Source: Isoetes taiwanensis
Lineage: Eukaryota; Streptophyta; Lycopodiopsida; Isoetales; Isoetaceae
DNA: 64,000 nt
Direction: 5' to 3'
Assembly (NCBI GenBank): GCA_021234155.1
Contig: JAJEKV010000046.1
Span: forward strand, 5,151,012-5,215,011
The notes below the pieces were generated by a model that was given only the letters and a program-made list of their open reading frames with translations, was not told the origin of the DNA and did no database searches. A program made the translations under genes and the position numbers. This document shows, one piece after another, positions 1 to 11,999 of the stretch; positions within the stretch are counted from its first letter, which is position 1, and every line of letters starts with the position of its first letter.

Positions 1-105
1 TCTTTAGGAATTTTGGACATTTTTATATCATTCTGGCTTCGTATATGAACTGCATGATTAGACATTGGATGTTAATGGTATATCCAACCCCACGTGTTTG
101 GAACC

Positions 106-140
106 AAAGAAATGTTCGCGGCGGCCTTGCGATAAATTTC
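106..140. repeat. Short GC-rich hairpin repeat, copy 1
   Basis: The segment gaaatgttcgcggcggccttgcgataaatttc is shared with 18740-18776 (longer core) and, for its right half, with 22869-22888. Each copy is followed by a t(g/a)tat(a/t)ata-like run. The core can form a small GC stem within AT-rich DNA. Confidence 0.6.
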
Positions 141-959
141 TCTGATATATAATATACTATTTATGGGAATAAAGAGGAATCTTTGATGTAGTATATATAA
201 TTTAAGTGTGCATCAGTACTTTTAGATAAAACCAATAAAATAAATTGATATGGTAATGCTCTATTACTCTAAAAAAAAAAACAAGGTGCTGCGCACGGAG
301 GGTTGCCTTCCGGTGGCCCGAGAGTGTGTTTTCATGTTTCTTGTTGACGTTTCCTTTTCATGGTTCTTGTTGGGTCATTTCATGTGTCAGGGCTTATTAA
401 TGTTTTGAAGGGGGGTTTTTATTTTGTGTTGTTTTGTTTTGTTTTCTTTTGTTTATGAATTGTACATGGACCAAAATGAGGCTTGCGAAGCTCAGTGCCT
501 AGACCAATTGGGATTGATGTGATCATGTTTTTTGTTTAAAACACATTAGCCATTCATGAAGAATGCCTTGTGTAGTTAAATTAGTAATGGAAATTGTCTG
601 GGGCACTGTATGAATACATGATTTCATTTTGCATGCATACAAATATTAAGAATAGAATACCCAATGGTAAAAAAGAACCAATTCGTGTTTTGCTAATATA
701 ACAATCCCATTTCGAATATGCGCATCTAAGTGATTTGGTAATGTAGTAATTCTATTTCTAATATGCACGTTTAAGTTGGTTGGTGCCAGTTAAATTTTGG
801 GTGCAAACCATCAGGAAATTTAACAACATGCGAAAAGCATTTAACATATTAATGGAAAACCAAATGTCATCGTTATAATATGTTGTAGCCTATACAGCAA
901 GAAGTAGGGATTTGTGTCAATCGTCTGCATCAACAAGATAAAGCACATGATATTCTGGT

Positions 960-1085
960 TTTTTACACAATGGGAGATAATGTATTAGATAATTTCCAGA
1001 TGGGAGGAATTCCGTCGAAAAATTTTAATGGGAGATAATGTATTAAATAATTTCCGGACGGGAGGAATTCCGTCGGAAAAATTTC
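960..1085. repeat. Imperfect 60-bp direct tandem repeat
   Basis: A segment beginning atgggagataatgtatta at about 970 recurs at about 1030. Both copies include a gggaggaattccgtcg stretch. The flanks (1-960 and 1085-1600) are AT-rich and show no coding signal that I can support. Confidence 0.7.
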
Positions 1086-1783
1086 CGAGGCGGTGCTACC
1101 AGCCGAGGAGGCGCACGATGCTACTAAATTTGTGCTGGTGTGACGGACTAGCAAGAATCGTGTCTGGTATAGAATTAGAGGCATTTCAAGTGCATTTTAT
1201 AATTTATTCCATAAAATACAAAGGCATTTTTATAAATTGCACTAAAAACAATATAGTAAGTATATCAACTTCTAAACTTAGTATCATTTTTAGGCATCCA
1301 CAAAATTGTTACATTTTGGGCATCCACTAAATTCGTCTCCCTAAGAGCATAAATTTTCTACCACCCATTCATATTTACTATCTTTTCCTTCTTAGAAAAA
1401 TAACGTTGCAACAAATCAAAGTGGATGAGCAATGTGCTCATATTCCGTCAATTAACTTCATATTCCCTCCCAACAAGATGCCATGTTCATATATTGTAAC
1501 AAAGAAAGTGGGATCATCCGTCAAGTTAAATTTTCATCAGATATATTATTTGAGGATCATTGATAGTTGCAAGGAATGTGTTATTTAGTGGGAATATGAT
1601 GCTCAAAACAAGTACCAAAAATACCTGGGCACCCTCGACACCAACAATTCCAACTCCAACATTTGCAACATGTATCATGCCAACATCATTTGCCCCATCC
1701 CCAATTGCTAAACATAGTTTGTTCCAACCTAATCCCTTCCTCACTAACTTTGTAACTTGTACTTTTTGCTTTGGCGATACTCT

Positions 1784-1809
1784 GCAACATAGGACTGCAA
1801 CATAGGACT
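1784..1809 (-). repeat. 13-bp tandem duplication disrupting the P4-ATPase frame
   Basis: The unit gcaacataggact occurs at 1784-1796 and again at 1797-1809. On the coding strand one copy would read [11 protein letters not shown]; the second copy shifts the frame. Because 13 is not a multiple of three, this is a null mutation. Confidence 0.9.
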
Positions 1810-3030
1810 GATGCAAACTTCATAAACAACTGCAAAAACTGCCTTTGCAGTTCTCCATCCATGAGAATAAATGCAAGTGAGTCACCATCAATCACAAGAG
1901 CAAAAGAATCATTTATAAAGCTTCTTCGGCTTCCACTTAAGGATGAAATCCCATTGCTTCTTTGGCTTCCTTGTTCATTATACTTCTAGCCTTTTGTTCT
2001 TTGAAATGACAATGGCCTTGTGTCGCTAAGCTCATTGCCATCAACTTCATGTTCCTTTCCATTAATTTGGATTCCATGTTGATCGCTTTGACTCATTTCT
2101 ACAAAGATAATCCTTCAGTAAGGTGGTCTCGTATTGTATTTTCCAAAACCTGTGCAGAATGGCACTTTTGAGATGCACTCTAATAAACAATTTAATTTAA
2201 CTAAAAAGTTTAAAAAGGCATACCTTTTCTCTCAGTTCCCAAGGTTTCGGGTAAAGGCCTTCCGAAATTTATTATAATCTTTTCCATACCTGGCCGTAGA
2301 AGACTGGTCAGTACATAAATATAAGATAGACATAATACGAAACGTGACTAATAATTTCATAACAAACTTTGCTGAAATTTTAATGCGAATAGTACCTGCA
2401 AGCATAACCTATGTTGATGGCTGTCTCAACCTTGTCTCCAAATAACGGCCAAACTTTAATCCCCGTGATCGCTAGATGAGCAATGCATTCAGGGACTCCT
2501 TGCTGAAGTTTATTTTCAACACCAGTTCCTCCGACAATCCTTAGACCCTTCTCCATTTCATCAGCTAATTCCTCAGTTTGTGTTGTTCTTTCTGGCCCTA
2601 ACACGTTTGTGCTTGAGAATATCTAGATTGCCATTCTTTGTAAGCATCAACTGTAAGCTCTTTATGTGCAAACAAAAGAGTTCGCAGTCCAGCCTCCCCA
2701 TAGTGGTTCAGATGGTGAACCTTAGCTTTTGTCAACCCTATCGTGTCATGGTCAAGACGTGCAAGCCAAATCTGCACCTTTTGATAACAATAATATTAGG
2801 CCCTTCAGTAGTTCGCATACAATCCACGGACATTCGTTTCCTTACCTTTGCTTTGAATTCTAGAATGCTCAAAAGCTCATAGGTTCTATCGGTTACTTGA
2901 TCTTTACCGCACTTTCTCGTACATGTAATCTTTGATGGAGTTCTTTTATAGAAGAGGAAACCAAATTGCTTGGCGACCACAACAAGTCTTAGTCTCATTG
3001 GGAGACTTCGGTTCGATATTGTATAGAAGA

Positions 3031-3110
3031 TGGATTTGCTATGTCTCCCTCGGGGATAGCAATGTGACAAAGAGCAAGAATGCGGAAGAAAAGCCCGATA
3101 GCTTCGGGAT
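3031..3110. repeat. 80-bp direct repeat, copy 1 (copy 2 at 4794-4870)
   Basis: The segment starting atggatttgctatgtctccc inside the decayed flippase gene recurs about 1.76 kb away at 4794-4870 in the same orientation, with a few substitutions. Downstream of copy 2 the text 'gatagcttctggaagaatctggaag' type wording repeats on itself, suggesting local slippage. Confidence 0.7.
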
Positions 3111-4379
3111 CTTTTCATTTCTCCAATTTCCTTTCATTAACCGTTCATCATAAAATTGAACCCAATAATTTTTTCTTCGCTATTTCTAGATGGCAACACC
3201 ACATGTGTTTGTGTTTGATCTACTTCAGTTTCTTGATGGATACTAAAGACATCCCAGTAGGCTCACACCACATGTGCTCTTTCCACCTCTGTAAAACCCA
3301 TACCATAAGATGCCTCTCGAGATTGTGCGCGGACGAAAAGTCCATCTAGGTTACTTGTGAGTGTGCCGTCTTATCAAATTAAAATTGTGTCTACTTGACC
3401 TAGTTCTTCATTTAATTTAACTTTGGTGGCATGTTTGTTTCTTCATCATACATGAGAAGGCCTTGTGCAATAAAATGCACCTTGTATAACACCGCACAAT
3501 CTCTAATGTCACATATAGTGAAATAGGGATCGAGATATCCATATAACACAACCACAGCAGCAATATCTGTGAAGGCCCTAATGAATACTACGTATTTTGA
3601 AAAACATGCTATATTCCCAAAAACATGCTCTGAATTTGAAGACTAGGGTCCCGTAGCAATATCTGTGGAGGCCCCAATGAATACGTTTGTCCATTTTGAA
3701 ATTCCAAAACGCCTGTATAGGTATACAATGAAGCATTTGAAGCTTCATATTTTACAAACGCCTCAAAATCCTTAAAATCATCTAGCATTGCTAAGTTCAA
3801 GCGTATATTCGAGACCTGCCTATCATTTCGCAAAAGAAAAGTTACAACATATATGCCTTCTTCTCTCCTCAAAATGTAGCTTAAAAAATAAATTCTTTAA
3901 TGCGTTACAGAGGCTAGTTGTATCACAAATGGCAAGGACTAATGAGCCTCTAGAGACACCCACACAACTGAAACTACATACTAAATTGAACTGGAAAATA
4001 GTCTATATTGTTATATAAATGTAAAAAAAATGAAAAAGTGCTCTAGATATTGTTACAGTATGTCACCTTTAAGTTTGTTTTGCCATCAAGGTTCTTAGTT
4101 TCAACATAACAGACTCCATCAGCACCATTGGAAGACAGAATAAGAATATCTGCTGGAAAATATTCTTTGTTTTTTATCTGCACTGTGTCTCCTACACAGA
4201 CATCCTTCCATAACTTTTCCTCACATTTACCTCTAGAACAAATTACAAGTGATCTCAAGTTTATCTCTTTATGACCTTGGGCACGGCATAAGTCTTCCCA
4301 TAGCTCCCGTGCCATTCCCAACAAAATAAGCGGCAATATAACAATGAATTGGCCTATATGGGCTGATTGGCATTAATAA

Positions 4380-5340
4380 AATAGCTGTTGTAGCAGTGAA
4401 ATACCAATATGCCGCTCTGCAATATTGCTCAAAGAGCGACCATGGTAGAAACGTGTATCATGTGTATTTTGTAGTTGTAAGTTTTATTGCCAGTATATCT
4501 GTGATCCAAAATGGGAACGTTACTTAAGATGTAATGGAATCAATGAACCATGTCACCGTATGCTTCTCTTAAGATGGTGGCAAAACTAGAATGCTTAAGT
4601 AAGAATTGTTCAGTGCTTCCTTTTATTTATCATGATACTATAATTGAACATAAGATGATAAATTTGCAGTCAAGCATTACTGTTACAGTAATAAATTTGC
4701 TTTGACCACAGGCTTGTGTATCAACTGGAACTTGTCAAGAAGCAGTATGGATTGAGTGCCCGATATGAAAAGGGTAAAGCTTGGTTCCATATGCATGGAT
4801 TTGCTATGTCTCCCTCAGGGATAGCAATGTGACAAAGAGCAAGAATCTGGAAGAAAAACCTGATAGCTTCTGGAAGAATCTGGAAGATGCTGGAATTTTT
4901 AGCATGACCGATATCATGTCATACAAGAGACATTATGTCAGGTAAGCTTATACCAGGTGTTGATGGGTCTTTCCTGATCCTTACCTAAGATTTATAAATA
5001 AATGAATGAAAGGATAAGGCAAAGACAAACTTACCTGCGCAGATATAACATCCAGCAAGGCTCCATCATTCAGCAAGAATCCATCATCCGGCAAGGCCTC
5101 CATCATCCGACAAGACTCCAATTAGCTGATCTGGGGCGCCTTTCAGAGATTGATTAGGAGCAAGAACGGGTTAGCCGGTTTCCAAAGTGGATCCCAACAA
5201 CGGCGACCACCGCCCGTTTACCGGATAGCGGGTTTTTAGCGATCATTGGCACATTCACGGCATATCTTGGCATATGCCCGGAATATGCCATAAACCCACA
5301 TCAACGAGGGCTTGCCCCTAGGGGCAACCCAAAAATGCAA
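4380..5340. other. Non-coding stretch ending in a dispersed repeat terminus
   Basis: No gene is visible. The last 130 bases (about 5215-5335) resemble 45690-45802: both contain a gggtttttagcgatca-like or gatttttagcgatcac core, a run of near-identical tggcatat words, cccacat, and both finish with cccctaggggcaacccaaaaat. The shared right edge suggests the 3' end of one non-autonomous repeat family. Confidence 0.5.
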
Positions 5341-5379
5341 GTTGTCATTTGTCTTTTCAAAATAAAATTTCTCAAAAGA

Positions 5380-5397
5380 GGGGGGGGGGGGGGGGGG
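5380..5397 (+). repeat. Homopolymer of 18 G
   Basis: An uninterrupted run of 18 guanines in an AT-rich context. It could form a G-quadruplex and is prone to length error in sequencing. Confidence 0.95.
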
Positions 5398-5776
5398 CTC
5401 AAATATATCAAAATGGGAAATTGTTTTTGATAAGTTTATTTGTCTAGAACAACTATTATGTTTTCAAGTTTGAACACTAAAAGAGAGGGACAACTTAGTT
5501 CAAGGAATTCGATGTCTATGATTTCATGTACTTTGGGTTTAAAATGTGTTTTTATTTTCTTTTTCCTTTGGCATCTCCTATCGGACCAAATTTGCATCAT
5601 TGTGATATTCCTACCATAGTTGGGGGGATTCCAGTGTCATTGTGATATTGGCGAACAGTATATCACACACTAAGGGATAGCAACAAATGGCAGGGAGATT
5701 ACTACATCGATTTCTCTATTTTCTGGGCTTGATTCAATATTGAAGCACTTCACAGAAGTAAGAGATGCAGCAAAAC

Positions 5777-5955
<179 letters not shown>

Positions 5956-5961
5956 ACAAGT

Positions 5962-7105
5962 TAATACAATTACCCCTTTGTTACTGAACAATACCATATA
6001 CATGGCATCATTTCGATGTAATTTTTTATTTATTTATTATCATCTTATATTTGTTTGCTTTGTTCCCATTGTCCATCTAATGTAATCATTCGCATTCCCA
6101 ATGGTTCACCATCCAATCATTCACTATGCATTATCAATATCATGGTTTTATGTTGTTTTAATAATGTGAATCCTTTTTTGCCCTGAAGGGGCCCGAATTT
6201 TTTTATATAACACGACCATAGAACAAAATGATCAGCATATGTTGACAAAATTCACATGTCCTTCTTCCATGCTATAATCGACCCTGCACTAGAACTACAA
6301 ACATAACCCTAAACCATTACAATACATAACACGACCATATAACAATACATAACCCTAAACTATTACATCCAACACTTTTAAATTAAATTCCCCCTGAAAC
6401 CCCCTTTGGTTTGGGTGCATATTCATATGGGGGTGGCTTCGGGCATCGAGAGCTGTTGGATAGGCATATTACCAAGGTATTCCTCGATCTAGACCGTAGA
6501 TAGCGATCCTCGTTTGTGGGGTATGGTAGTGCAAGTTGGGTATATTGTATAGCAAGGCTAGCAAAATACTATAAGATTTGAGGTAATGTACTAAATGGTG
6601 TTGATTTCATACATGTATTTTATGATTTTAGGGAGTACAAAAAGGGCTCTCGCTACCCTACATCACCCTTCTGTGAATATGCAACCAAACCAAAGGGGGT
6701 TTCAGATGGAATTTAATTTAAAAGTGTTGGATGTAATGGTTTAGGATTATATATTGTTATATGATCGTGTTATGTATTGTAATGGTTTAAAGTTATGTTG
6801 GTAGTGCTAGTGCAGGGACGATTATAGCATGGAAGAAGGGCATGAGAACTTTGTCAATATGCTGATCATTTTGTTATATAGTCGTGTTATGTAAAAAAAA
6901 AATTCACATAAAACAACATAAAACCATATATTGACAACACATGGTGAATGATATTGGATGGCGAACCATTGTGAATGCTAATGATTACATTAGATGAGCA
7001 ATGGGAACAAAGCAAACAAACATAGGATGATAATAAATAAAAACAATTACATCGAAATGATACCATGTATATGGTATTGTTCAGTAACAAAAGGTTAATT
7101 GTATT
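5962..7105. mobile_element. Foldback element with about 450-bp inverted arms
   Basis: The left arm (about 5962-6434) is the near-exact reverse complement of the right arm (about 6660-7105). Arm landmarks in order are aatacaattac, tttgttactgaac, ataccata, gctttgttcccattg, catcttatat, the aacataaaacca region, ccctgcactag and gaaaccccctttggttt. The 225-bp loop shows no coding. Flanks read tta on the left and tatt on the right, compatible with a short TA or TWA target duplication, but the exact ends are uncertain. No transposase is inside, so it is a MITE-like or foldback element. A transcript through it would fold into a very long duplex. Confidence 0.85.
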
Positions 7106-7109
7106 ATTT

Positions 7110-7927
7110 ATAGCCACTCGTCATATTTACATCTATTTGCAGCATTTAACCTGAAGTACTCCAAAAGCTAATTTGAAACATATATGCACATGGTCATTCA
7201 TGCTGATAAAAACAGAAAACAATCCATAGCACTTGGACATAGATTGGAGACAATGATACAATGTGCTAGACATGTATTATTGTATTCATTTGAGTGCACT
7301 AAAAAGGATAGTTATATCTGGATGTAATGCTCCTTTTGCATATTGTGAAAATACCCAAAGCATTGCTATGCTACGCATATCCCTCGATCAATGCACAACA
7401 CCATCAAATAAAAACCACCGATGGAACCCACGCCATGCCAGTGAAGAAGACTAAAATTGAAGGTGTAAGTTGGTTGAAAGTGACCACATGAGCTTCTGCA
7501 TGTCTAGGATTAGCATTACAAGTTTCTGGAAGGGTGCTAATTCACTCAATGCCTTTGTTTTCCGATGTAAGACAAGAAAGGAAGGAATTTCAATACCATT
7601 AAATGCTAAGATTGTGATGAGAAGCCATATTGTCTGTTTTGCAAGGAAAAATATAAGTGAAACATTTACTGGAATGCTGCAAAAGGTACTCAAAGGCCAA
7701 CTCTGTCTTCCCATTAGAGCAACAATGAAGGAGCAAGATGATGCTACGGAGACAAAGCAGAAACATGGTATTAGCTAGCAAACAATACAGAACATACCTT
7801 AATTTCTTGTACAGATTGAGACATTTCAATCTCACTGGAATGCTGCAAGATAACTCACAGGACAACTTTGTCTTTTCATTAGAACAGTAATGAAGGAACA
7901 AGATGATGCCATGGAGACAAGGCAAAA
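7110..7927. other. Host flank with degenerate tandem repeats of about 170 bp
   Basis: No gene is assigned. A segment with tggaatgctgcaa...aacaatgaagga...gatgatgc...ggagacaa is found at about 7672-7765 and again at about 7838-7925. A related piece with aacaata(c/t)agaacatac lies at about 7780-7800 and at about 15695-15715, on the far side of the LINE insertion. Short open segments on the minus strand (7451-7714) have a hydrophobic stretch but no family that I recognise. Confidence 0.45.
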
Positions 7928-7942
7928 ACATATTACCTAGAA
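7928..7942 (+). repeat. Target-site duplication, left copy, of the outer LINE
   Basis: The 15-mer acatattacctagaa is present here and again at 15604-15618, exactly bracketing the LINE body and its A-rich tail. Confidence 0.85.
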
Positions 7943-7981
7943 TTTTTTAAAAGATATTGTGAATGGACGTCAGTAAGCATT

Positions 7982-8710
7982 ATGGAGGCCTACAAAGATT
8001 TGTGTACTTCACATCAATTTGATAGGATTTTGAATACGGGTTTGATTTCTCTTATTCCTAAAGTGAAAGAACCTGTGAGCATTCATGATTGGCGCCCAAT
8101 AACTCTTCTATCTACTATCTATAAAATTATTGCAAAAGCCTATGCAGAAAGACTTAAACAGGTTTTGGGATTGAGAATAGATGCGGCTCAGTCAGGCTTT
8201 CTTCCAGGTCGGCAAATTTTTCATAATATAGTGGCAGCATATGAAGGAGTTCATTGGGCCCAATGTTCAGGTCAAAATCTTCTATATTTAAAATTGGATT
8301 TTGCTAAAGCTTATGATAGTGTGAAGTGGACTTTCTTGGATGCCATGCTTTTGAAATTGGGATTTGAGTCTGGTTTCCGATCTATGATGCAAAAAATGTT
8401 GATTTCTGCTAAGGGGGTAGTACTGTATCATGGAGAACCATTGGTGCTTTTTCCAATCGAACGTGGAATAAGGCAAGGTTGCCCTTTAGCTCCTTTTTTG
8501 TTTACTATAGTGGCAGAAGGACTTTCGCAACTATTGCATGAGGCTGAAAAGGATGGTTTGGTAAAGGGATTATTATTGGAGGAAGGTGAACAGGTTTTGG
8601 TTAATCAGTTTGCAGACGATACCTTCTTGCTAGTGGATGGTGAAGAGAATAATGTGCAGATAATCAAAAAGATTTTGGATATATTTTCAATTGCATCTGG
8701 ATGTCTCCTT
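7982..8710 (+). pseudogene. LINE ORF2 reverse transcriptase, N-terminal part
   Basis: Reverse-transcriptase motifs are in order: SLIPKV and DWRPITLL near the start, AQSGFLPGRQI, the catalytic LDFAKAYDSVKW, GIRQGCPLAPFLF, and QFADD at about 8609-8620 (FADD in place of the usual YADD). The frame is open until the nested insertion after codon ctt at 8708-8710. Joining directly to 13953 continues the same frame (NWAKCSALWV), which fixes the insertion point. The function when intact would be target-primed reverse transcription of the LINE RNA. Confidence 0.92.
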
Positions 8711-8854
8711 TCCAACATCTACCTGACATTGCCATAGCCCAACCAACTGCCTCTTGGCCTTGCCTAGCCAGGCCACGACCCGCCCGCGACACGCCTAGCC
8801 CTACCAGACACGATAAGCCCCACGCCATAGCCTACCTAAAACCCCTGTTTGACC

Positions 8855-9304
8855 ATGGTGGCCCAAGTCATACCCCAAGTCATGGCCACGGAACCACGAT
8901 CCGTGTGGGACCCACACTTGGTTGGTGAGCTACCTCAGACCACACCAACCCATCCTGGGAAGGCCCAAACACACCAACCACCGGTTGACCCCACGCAGGC
9001 AGAGCCCTCTGGGGAAGACCATGAAGCGGGGCCACCAAGGAAGAGGCCTCGGGCAGAGGGAGAGACGTCTTCCATGAAGAGGGAGGCCCGAGCCAAGGCC
9101 CAGTCGACCCGGCAGGCGGGCCACACAGGCAATCCGCCAGTCGAACCTTGGAGCCGCATCCAGGCGAGGGTTGAGGCCAACAGTGCACGCCTTGCAGGCC
9201 TCCCGACAGAGGTGGAGAACATAACATCTCGGATGTTGCGCAGGCAGTTGGTGCCAGAAAAACGACGAATCACAGAATTGGAGGATCGCTGCACGACAAA
9301 GTGA
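8855..9304 (+). pseudogene. ORF1-like frame of the nested LINE
   Basis: An open frame of about 149 codons starts at the ATG at 8855. It is rich in Pro, Arg, Gly and Glu, with a basic patch RKRPRAEG and a C-terminal stretch of charged and hydrophobic residues (RITELEDR) compatible with a short coiled coil. Its place ahead of the endonuclease suggests an RNA-binding ORF1 product. No zinc knuckle is visible. The assignment rests mainly on position. Confidence 0.45.
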
Positions 9305-10549
9305 TGATAGCATCCACTTGCTACAATTTGACAGACAAAGAATACCCGCCAAAGAGCTTGCGATACGAGGGGGGGGTGTAGACACCGTGTTGGCAGCTAT
9401 GGAAGCCGGGATGCGTGACGTGAACCGGGTAGAGCAGAGACACTCTCAGAACCTTGTCTCGGATCCGGCCGAGGTTGAGGAGGCTAAGGCCACGCATCTA
9501 CGAGAGCACAAAGCCGCCTCTTGTCGAGGTTAGGAGGCCACCACCGGTGAGACAAGGAGTCCGGAGCCGCTTTGGAAGCTAGCCGTGCGAACCGAAAGCC
9601 GGAGTAAGGATTTAGCACGAGATCGAGCTACGGAGCTTGGGCGGCCGCTGCCCAGCAAGGCAAGGGCCTCCAGCCGAGGCACATGAGCAACTCTGCCATT
9701 GCACGCGGAGATAGCAAGACATGACAACGCCCCGCAAGAGCCGAGCTCCGGACTCGGGAGAAACGAAACCCGCGACAAAGAACACACCAACCCAGAACCC
9801 ACCAACCTACAGTGTCGTCAGCACGCAACACCTGCTTCGGGACACATCCCGGATCCGCCGGGCCGCCACCACCCGGGCCCGGCCCGCGCCTATGCCTCAC
9901 CCACCTCAATCAACACACAGTGCGGCCCCGCCGAACTCTAGGAACGAGACGCAAAGAGCCGCCAATGTGGTAGTCGCGAGGCCTGGCCAGTCGGAGAACA
10001 TCTCACTTCCGACTCGGAACCGCGAATCTTAATTTGGATGATGTTCCCGGCACACAGTGACCATTGGAAAGGCGAGTCGTCATGGAATTCGGCCCACGAT
10101 CACTCCCGGTGGTCATCTTCCGCATTGAGAGCGTGCGAGGCGGGGTGGCCATCTGCGTCCCGGGCGAAAGTTGAAGGGCACGGCTCAGATGCGTTGGCCG
10201 GGACTTGACCCGGCCTGACAAAAGAGACCCAAAGGCGTAGGTGGCCAAAGTCGAGGGGCTACCCCGAGACATGGGGGCGGCGGGGCTGGTCCGGGGAAGG
10301 ATCTGCGGGAATTGAGGCAGCCAAACAGGGGATCGCGAGGCACTCCGACCCCTCGAAGTCCCCTCCCCGGGGGGCCCAGCCGCCTGAGGCATCCCACATC
10401 TGCCGCTCCCCCAGGACCACCACTACCACCGGACTGAAGTGGCGATGCATGCCACTAAATAGGGATCGTGCCTCCGGCGTGGTATCCCGGAATTGCCGTG
10501 GCTTTCCATGGTAGAAGGGGACGATCTCAATTCCGTCGCCATGGACATG

Positions 10550-11370
10550 GACCTTATCTTCCTCATGGAAACATGGGAACATCTTTGGTCACAAGCTACT
10601 TGATTTGCCAGATACCGGCTTACTCCGGTCTTCAATGAGTGCACCACGGAAAGCGAGGACGGGAGAAATTGCGTGTTACTACCGAACTGCGACCTTGGCC
10701 CAATCGGTCTCCCCTGCAAAGGCGCATGCAGGCACAATGATACATGTGGAGTGCGAGTGCGGAAACGGCGATGGCAGCCCTCTCTTTGTGGCGGCTTGCT
10801 ACTTCCCACATCTTTGAGAGCAACACCACACGCGCTTGGATGTGGGCCGGGAGCCCTATGTCGATCTATATGATGACATCTGGCCCATCTGAACAATTGG
10901 GCAAGGTCATGTTGCTTGGAGATTTCAATCTTGCGCGCCTGGGGAAGCGAGATCCCAAAAATTAGCACCTCTAGGCGAGGATGTGTTGCAAAATGGACCC
11001 CTTGAGAGATGGTTTGGCCAAAGGCGTCCGGATGATGACCGGTGACCCCGGTATGGCCGTGATTTCTTTGTTCTTTGGCAAGATCTTTGACACGGTCATT
11101 TGCAATGGGGGGCACGGTGGTCGTCCTTCACCGCTTCACTTGTAGGCGGGAGAATCGGGCGGCATCGGTGTGGTGGATTACGTGCTAGCGAGGCGAGCAA
11201 TGCCTACACTTGATTACTGGCGATTAGTCGGGGCAATTGGCCGGACGAGAAGTAGACTCCGACCATCAGCCCTGTTCTTGCGGATAGATTGGCGGTGCCG
11301 AGAGCACCTATTGCCCCAACACCCCATGTACCCCGGTTTGCGTCACGGACTATGATCATCTGGCGGTCTA
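10550..11370 (+). pseudogene. Degraded endonuclease/exonuclease/phosphatase domain of the nested LINE
   Basis: Scattered across frames are pieces typical of an AP-type LINE endonuclease: DLIFLMETW near 10550-10575 (catalytic Glu region), MLLGDFNLARLG at about 10909-10945 (the GDFN core), and a DYVLARR-type segment near 11175 followed by SDH-like text near 11255. The domain nicks target DNA to prime reverse transcription. Several frameshifts make it non-functional. Confidence 0.6.
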
Positions 11371-11999
11371 TGCGAGGATGCTTGAGCATGAGCTGCCCGG
11401 GGAGTTCTGCAGCTCCCCACACTTCAACGGTAGAGGCGGCCCGGTGAACCGGCTCGCGAGGGTAGGGGGGCATATGCTTTGGGAGAGGCCGCTCGGCGAG
11501 ATCCACGCGAGGGCTGCAACCACCTTCCCCGCAATCATCCGGTTCGATGGCGAATGTCGGGGGCTGGCGATGGCTCCGCCAAGTCTTTGGACCCCACCAT
11601 TAGCCCAGCCGCCCGTCCCTCGATACCGCTCCTTCCTCAAGACCAAAGAAAGCCGGTACCTTCGCGAGCACTCGGCCAACCAGATGTTTGGTCTACTAGA
11701 CCGCCACCCTAGGACCTTACGGAGAAAGGTCTTGAGTAAGCCCCGCATGACCCACGAGGAAATATTACCCGGAACAATGGGTGAGATACTTGCGGCATTT
11801 GTATGACCCAATGGGAAGCCGAGCACCGGTACCTCCATGACGGGCCTAGCACCGGTCATTCTTGAAGGGATGTCATAATGGGCACATAGCGCCTACCGCT
11901 AATGGGAAGGCGGACGATTTGGATGGTATGCGGCGGAGCTTCTCAAGTGGGCCGGGCCCCCAATGGTGCCGGTTCTCACAACACTCTTCAACAGGGCAT

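Larger units (their letters stand above)
1620..4370 (-). pseudogene. P4-type ATPase (phospholipid flippase) pseudogene
   Basis: Exon-like blocks lie in the family's order on the minus strand. About 4067-4350 holds the end of M2 and the actuator start, including CYVETKNLDGKTNLK with a GT donor right after it. About 3650-3790 is the SLYTYTG block. About 2800-3000 is the nucleotide-binding part (KQFGFLFYKRTP, YELLSILEF). About 2395-2590 holds GVENKLQQGVPECI and ETAINIGYAC. About 2222-2287 is EKIIINF, and 1626-1900 has [21 protein letters not shown] and the hinge [10 protein letters not shown]. Intact family members flip phospholipids across secretory-pathway membranes. This copy cannot: the DKTGTLT phosphorylation exon and the last four membrane helices are not visible, the usual TGDK reads FGDK, a TAG interrupts the frame at 1986-1988, SPNE is out of frame with the following VVVAKQFG, and a 13-bp tandem duplication shifts the frame at 1784-1809. 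Exon edges are approximate. Confidence 0.85.
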
